Below, piece after piece: positions 18,969-21,593 of a stretch of DNA of 21,593 nucleotides. This DNA is from Candidatus Nomurabacteria bacterium. GTDB taxonomy: Bacteria > Patescibacteriota > Minisyncoccia > Phycocordibacterales > UBA1006. The DNA lies in NCBI GenBank assembly GCA_029882015.1, contig JAOULM010000009.1, forward strand, positions 1 through 21,593, written 5' to 3'. The notes under the pieces were generated by a model. It was not told the origin of the DNA. It worked only from the letters and a program-made list of their open reading frames with translations, and ran no database searches. Within the stretch, counting starts at the first letter, position 1; each line of letters starts with the position of its first letter. A program made the translations under genes and the position numbers.

Positions 18969-19110
18969 GTTTTAGTTTCTTCCGTAGGGCTCGAACCGAG
19001 AATGCGCGCGAAGCCCGAGCGTTAGCGAGGAAGCATTCGAGTGGAGGTCAATGGAGTGAGAATATTTTGAATATATATGAAAAAATATTCCACGAGAGTG
19101 ACCGAGCCTG
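18969..19110 (+). repeat. tRNA-trailer element behind tRNA-Lys
   Basis: Opens with a 16-nt inverted Lys T-arm (CCGTAGGGCTCGAACC, 18982-18997). The core is nearly identical to the Val copy (GAGAATGCGCGCGAAGCC, then CGAGCGTTAGCGAGG, GCATTC). The second hairpin is GAATATTTT/AAAATATTC, followed by CACGAGAGTGACC. The closing tRNA copy is reduced to CGAGCC at about 19103-19108, so this right end is degenerate. Confidence 0.85.
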
Positions 19111-19183
19111 AAAAATATTTATGACCCAGACCGCCAACAGATACACTCCAAAAAACTGACTAATGTTTTATTCAGTTTTTTGC

Positions 19184-19189
19184 TACAAT
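19184..19189 (+). promoter_or_regulatory. -10 box of the exchanger gene
   Basis: Extended -10 TGCTACAAT, with the hexamer ending 6 nt before ATG 19196; a clear leaderless-type start. Confidence 0.8.
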
Positions 19190-19195
19190 AAACCT

Positions 19196-20176
19196 ATGCA
19201 AATATTTATCTGGACCGTTGTCTTTGTCGCCTCGTTAGCACTGCTGATCAAGGCGGCTGATTATTTTACAAAATACAGCGAGAAAATTGGTTTGTTATTT
19301 GGAATGAGCTCTTTTGTAATTGGTGCAACTATTGTCGCCATTGGAACATCTTTGCCAGAATTGATTTCTAGTTTATATGCCGTAGTAGAAGCAGGCACAA
19401 CAGAATTTGTCGCAGACAACATTATCGGATCCAACATCGCAAACGCGTTGTTGATTTTGGGAATCAGCGCACTGGTTGCCCGCACCCTGAAAATTAAAAC
19501 ATCGTTGATTGATACACAGCTTCCCTTCTTTTTCATGTCCATGGCGGTGTTTGTTTTATTTGCCTGGGATGGATCTATTACACCAGTCGAAGGAATCTTT
19601 TTGCTGGGAATGTTCGTGATTTTTGTTTTATACATGCTACGATCAGGATCCCCACAAGAAGACAAAGAAGAATTAAAACAACTAAAAGAGCAATTTAATG
19701 GCGACAAAAAATCCAAACAAAAATATATTAACATTTTAAAATATTCTGGGGTTATTCTGATAAGCATGGTTGGTATATTTTTTGGAGCAAAATATTTCAT
19801 CGACAGTTTGTTGGCTCTTTCCGAATTGGTTGGCATTACGTCGTCGATACTGACACTAACTGTTGTTGCTATTGGAACGTCTCTACCCGAAGTTATAACC
19901 AGTGTCGTTGCGGTTCGTCACGGCAACCATGGAATGGCTATTGGAAATGTTCTGGGGTCAAACACATTCAACCTGCTATTGGTCGGAGGTTTACCAGCAT
20001 TGTTTGGAACGCTAACTATTTCTAATGCAACAATGGCAATTGGATTACCGTTTTTAGTTGTTGCCACTTTTGCAACAATATTTGCCATATTTGATAACAA
20101 AATTCGCCTATGGGAAGGAGTCGCATTGCTGTTCTTGTATATAGTTTTCTTGGCGCAGATTGTTGGGGTTATATAG
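19196..20176 (+). CDS. CaCA-family calcium/sodium:cation antiporter (YrbG-like)
   Basis: 326 residues with about ten membrane segments in two inverted halves. Each half carries the alpha-repeat of the cation exchanger superfamily: GATIVAIGTSLPE (43-55) with GSNIANALLILG, and VVAIGTSLPE (223-232) with GNVLGSNTFNLLLVGG. The Glu of each SLPE and the GSN motifs form the ion sites. A hydrophilic loop (about 150-180, GSPQEDKEELKQLKEQF) lies between the halves. It exchanges Ca2+ or related ions against Na+ or H+ at the inner membrane. The start is MQIFIW; an in-frame ATG 11 codons earlier lies across the promoter and is rejected. No terminator follows the stop closely. Confidence 0.92.
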   Translation: MQIFIWTVVFVASLALLIKAADYFTKYSEKIGLLFGMSSFVIGATIVAIGTSLPELISSLYAVVEAGTTEFVADNIIGSNIANALLILGISALVARTLKIKTSLIDTQLPFFFMSMAVFVLFAWDGSITPVEGIFLLGMFVIFVLYMLRSGSPQEDKEELKQLKEQFNGDKKSKQKYINILKYSGVILISMVGIFFGAKYFIDSLLALSELVGITSSILTLTVVAIGTSLPEVITSVVAVRHGNHGMAIGNVLGSNTFNLLLVGGLPALFGTLTISNATMAIGLPFLVVATFATIFAIFDNKIRLWEGVALLFLYIVFLAQIVGVI

Positions 20177-20384
20177 TTTTCCCCAATACACCATTGCACA
20201 ATACACTTTTCGGTCGTACAATAGATTCAAATGGTTACAAAGTAATATATTCACACAGGAGATCGATCTTATTGCCGGCCTCTTTTATTAGGTCTTATAA
20301 ATACAAAGATACGTATTTCTTGCCTCTGAATATATTTCCACGGTCATTGGGGTTTATTACAACAAGCAATTAACCCTTATCACA

Positions 20385-20597
20385 ATTTCACAATATTAAG
20401 CAGACCCTTTTTCTTGTGAAAACAAGCCGCAGTGATTCGTTCACTTGGCAACCAAATTCGTTCTTTCTACAACCCGTTCTTTACAGTTTCGACCATACTG
20501 GTCTTAGCTAACGATAAGCGCACACACAACCTAAACGTCCCTAGCCAAGCTAGGTCAAAATATAAAGCCCCTCTATTCTTATGAGGGGTTTATTTTT
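20385..20597 (+). ncRNA. Candidate structured non-coding RNA, family not recognised
   Basis: A ~490-base stretch (20177-20662) has no credible gene. Its second part folds into a series of good hairpins on the plus strand: CTTGT-GAAA-ACAAG with a GNRA loop (20413-20426); AGTGA/TCACT inside GCC/GGC (20426-20449); GACCA/TGGTC (20491-20503); CCTAGC/GCTAGG (20540-20554). It ends in a terminator (CCCCTC/GAGGGG with T run, 20565-20597). It lacks the landmark sequences I know for RNase P, tmRNA, SRP RNA and tRNA. It could also be the structured 3' UTR of the exchanger mRNA. In 20177-20384 I see only one long-range pairing (CCCCAAT 20181-20187 with ATTGGGG 20346-20352). Confidence 0.4.
20565..20597 (+). 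terminator. Plus-strand terminator at the end of the candidate RNA
   Basis: AAGCCCCTC pairs with GAGGGGTTT, followed by ATTTTT. It ends plus-strand transcription facing the minus-strand unit. Confidence 0.8.
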
Positions 20598-20624
20598 ACC
20601 TACTACTTTTTGTAAAAAAAATAA

Positions 20625-20643
20625 AATCCCCAGCAAGGAGATT
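20625..20643 (-). terminator. Terminator after the delta-like gene
   Basis: On the minus strand AATCTCC pairs with GGGGATT around a 5-nt loop, followed by TTATTTTTTTT. It converges with the plus-strand terminator nearby. Confidence 0.85.
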
Positions 20644-20662
20644 TATATCTTATAGAAGTTTT

Positions 20663-21277
20663 TTAGATGGATAGTATTAGATGCTCTAGGGCCAAAGTAA
20701 TAGATGGTCCAACGCGACGCGAATCATGGTACAAAGAAATTAGTTTCGAAGATTGTTCAGCAGGATTTTTGTCGTGGATTTTTCCATTTTTTTCTATAGA
20801 TGACCGCACCTTCCACATAAAAATTCCATGTATTTGTTCTGGAACAATTCCACTGCGCATAGCCTGTTGGTACAACAACCAAGTATTTTTTTTATCACCC
20901 CGCGCCCAGGCATCTACTATGGAAAAAACATTAAAGGATTCTTTTTTTGCTTTTTGCACGATTTCATAATCTTTTCTCACGGCTCCTTTTTCCACAAAAC
21001 CAGAATATTCTTTTTTTATTAAACTGTTTTCGATAATTATTACATCTGTATTGATGTCGCTTTTCATTTGTTTTCTGAGCCAAGCTTTTAGGTCGGTGTC
21101 CCAGACATATCGAAAAACCAAAACAGGAACATTACCAAACAAATCCCCCGAAGATATTTGAGAAACAGCAACACGATCAAACTCGTCATCGAATATATGC
21201 GCGTCGCGGTTACCCAGAATCTTTCGTAATTCTTGTTTTCTTTTTTCTATATCGTTTCCAGTCAAAAAATAAATCAT
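20663..21277 (-). CDS. DNA polymerase III delta subunit-like protein (short)
   Basis: 204 residues. MIYFLTGNDIEKRKQELRKI is the usual delta opening. LFGNVPVLVFRYV and DVIIIENSLIKK resemble the first AAA-like domain, and NTWLLYQQAMRSGIVPEQIH with GIFMWKVR matches the middle helical domain of HolA. Delta opens the beta clamp during clamp loading. Typical HolA is about 330-340 residues; here much of the N-terminal ATPase-like domain seems shortened, with no frameshift or stop visible to suggest decay. The ATG is 3 nt after the upstream gene's stop. The assignment is moderate; the short form is interesting. Confidence 0.65.
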   Translation of the reverse strand: MIYFLTGNDIEKRKQELRKILGNRDAHIFDDEFDRVAVSQISSGDLFGNVPVLVFRYVWDTDLKAWLRKQMKSDINTDVIIIENSLIKKEYSGFVEKGAVRKDYEIVQKAKKESFNVFSIVDAWARGDKKNTWLLYQQAMRSGIVPEQIHGIFMWKVRSSIEKNGKIHDKNPAEQSSKLISLYHDSRRVGPSITLALEHLILSI

Positions 21278-21280
21278 ACA

Positions 21281-21593
21281 TTAAAGCCACATACGAACGC
21301 GTGTTTTATATTCGGCATAAACCCCAGGACAATGTTCGTCCAGTTCGCGTTCCTCGATAGGAATAATTACGAACGAGAAAAATATAATAGTCAAAACAGT
21401 TAACACCAGAGTTACCACGGAATTTAACAACAATGCAAAACCTAGCAAAACCAGAATCAGCCCAAGATATATAGGGTGTCTAGAAAACCGATATGGCCCC
21501 GAAAAAAAATTAAAACATGTTCGGTCGGTTACAGCTTGATACAAAGAGCGTCGAACATTTTGTGCCCAAATTATTATTAATGGAGATAGCAGC
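21281..21593 (-). CDS. Isoprenylcysteine/phospholipid methyltransferase-type membrane protein, 5'-truncated
   Basis: The frame is open to the window edge, so the N-terminus is missing; 103 residues plus stop are visible. GPYRFSRHPIYLGLILVLLG is the signature of the ICMT/PEMT membrane methyltransferase fold (GPY-x-x-x-RHP-x-Y). Two hydrophobic segments follow, then IEERELDEHCPGVYAEYKTRVRMWL, the conserved EE..L....G..Y..Y end that closes over SAM. An internal TTG is not the true start, since the open frame continues upstream (RRSLYQ). Substrate unknown. Followed by the delta-like gene after 3 nt, so co-transcribed. Confidence 0.82.
   Translation of the reverse strand, partial: LLSPLIIIWAQNVRRSLYQAVTDRTCFNFFSGPYRFSRHPIYLGLILVLLGFALLLNSVVTLVLTVLTIIFFSFVIIPIEERELDEHCPGVYAEYKTRVRMWL

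Noticed and set aside
11775..19110. Full integrative elements at the tRNA genes
   Set aside because: The distance between tRNA and duplicated 3' end is only ~130-200 bp, and no integrase, relaxase or phage gene lies in the window; at most these are non-autonomous.
20110..20373. 87-aa plus-strand frame overlapping the exchanger 3' end
   Set aside because: It starts inside the exchanger gene in another frame and has no RBS, domain or credible composition.
20177..20600. RNase P RNA, tmRNA or SRP RNA
   Set aside because: No GAGGAAAGUCC/ACAGAAA, no tRNA-like ends or tag frame, and no GGAAGCAGCC-type motif on either strand.

Overview
The window reads as a chromosomal segment of a small-genome bacterium of the Candidate Phyla Radiation (Patescibacteria), most likely a Parcubacteria-type lineage. 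This is inferred from protein style: short enzymes, a ~200-residue DNA polymerase III delta-like protein, many small unassigned membrane proteins, and single housekeeping genes detached from their usual operons. The standard code fits, because TGA ends several genes. No tRNA in the window encodes its CCA end. No phage, IS, integrase or CRISPR genes are present. The distinctive content is in the non-coding parts.

Layout. 1-3854 (minus): 5' part of ileS behind a T-box leader, then argS, a MazG-like pyrophosphohydrolase and two overlapping tiny membrane proteins. 3905-6046 (plus): folA, a HIT-like protein and thyA. 6100-7565 (minus): a dCMP deaminase with an extra N-terminal domain, translationally coupled to a HIGH-type nucleotidyltransferase. 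The two groups converge on one bidirectional terminator and together look like a dTMP-synthesis neighbourhood. 7631-9646 (minus): secE-nusG-rplK, then a methyltransferase. 9740-9921: tandem structured repeats. 9927-11706 (minus): an RluA-type pseudouridine synthase, a 73-aa protein and a eukaryotic-like kinase. 11775-16892: tRNA-Val, a DUF805 protein, tRNA-Arg(UCU), PilM-like and DedA proteins, a tRNA-binding-domain protein, ruvX, tRNA-Ser, a membrane protein and tRNA-Arg(GCG). 16996-18782: rpsT and ruvA divergent around an inverted repeat pair, a small membrane protein and a SpoU methyltransferase. 18855-20176: tRNA-Lys and a Ca2+/cation exchanger. 20385-20597: a candidate unassigned structured RNA. 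20663-21593 (minus): the delta-like protein and a partial isoprenylcysteine/phospholipid methyltransferase-type membrane enzyme.

Four observations stand out. (1) All five tRNA genes are followed by the same kind of ~110-150 bp element: the tRNA terminator, an inverted copy of that tRNA's own T-arm, two hairpins whose stems change sequence but keep pairing, then a direct copy of that tRNA's T-arm and acceptor 3' end (up to 22 nt identical, degenerate for Lys). (2) A second palindromic repeat family occurs four times; one copy lies in frame inside the IleRS reading frame, like a Rickettsia palindromic element. (3) At least ten genes have a -10 hexamer ending 6-7 nt before the ATG, so their mRNAs should be leaderless, while internal operon genes use strong Shine-Dalgarno sites. 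(4) Two tRNA promoters interleave with the promoter of a divergent protein gene in nearly identical geometry.

All coordinates and pairings were worked out by eye. No alignment, folding or database search was run, so family names rest on recognised motifs.
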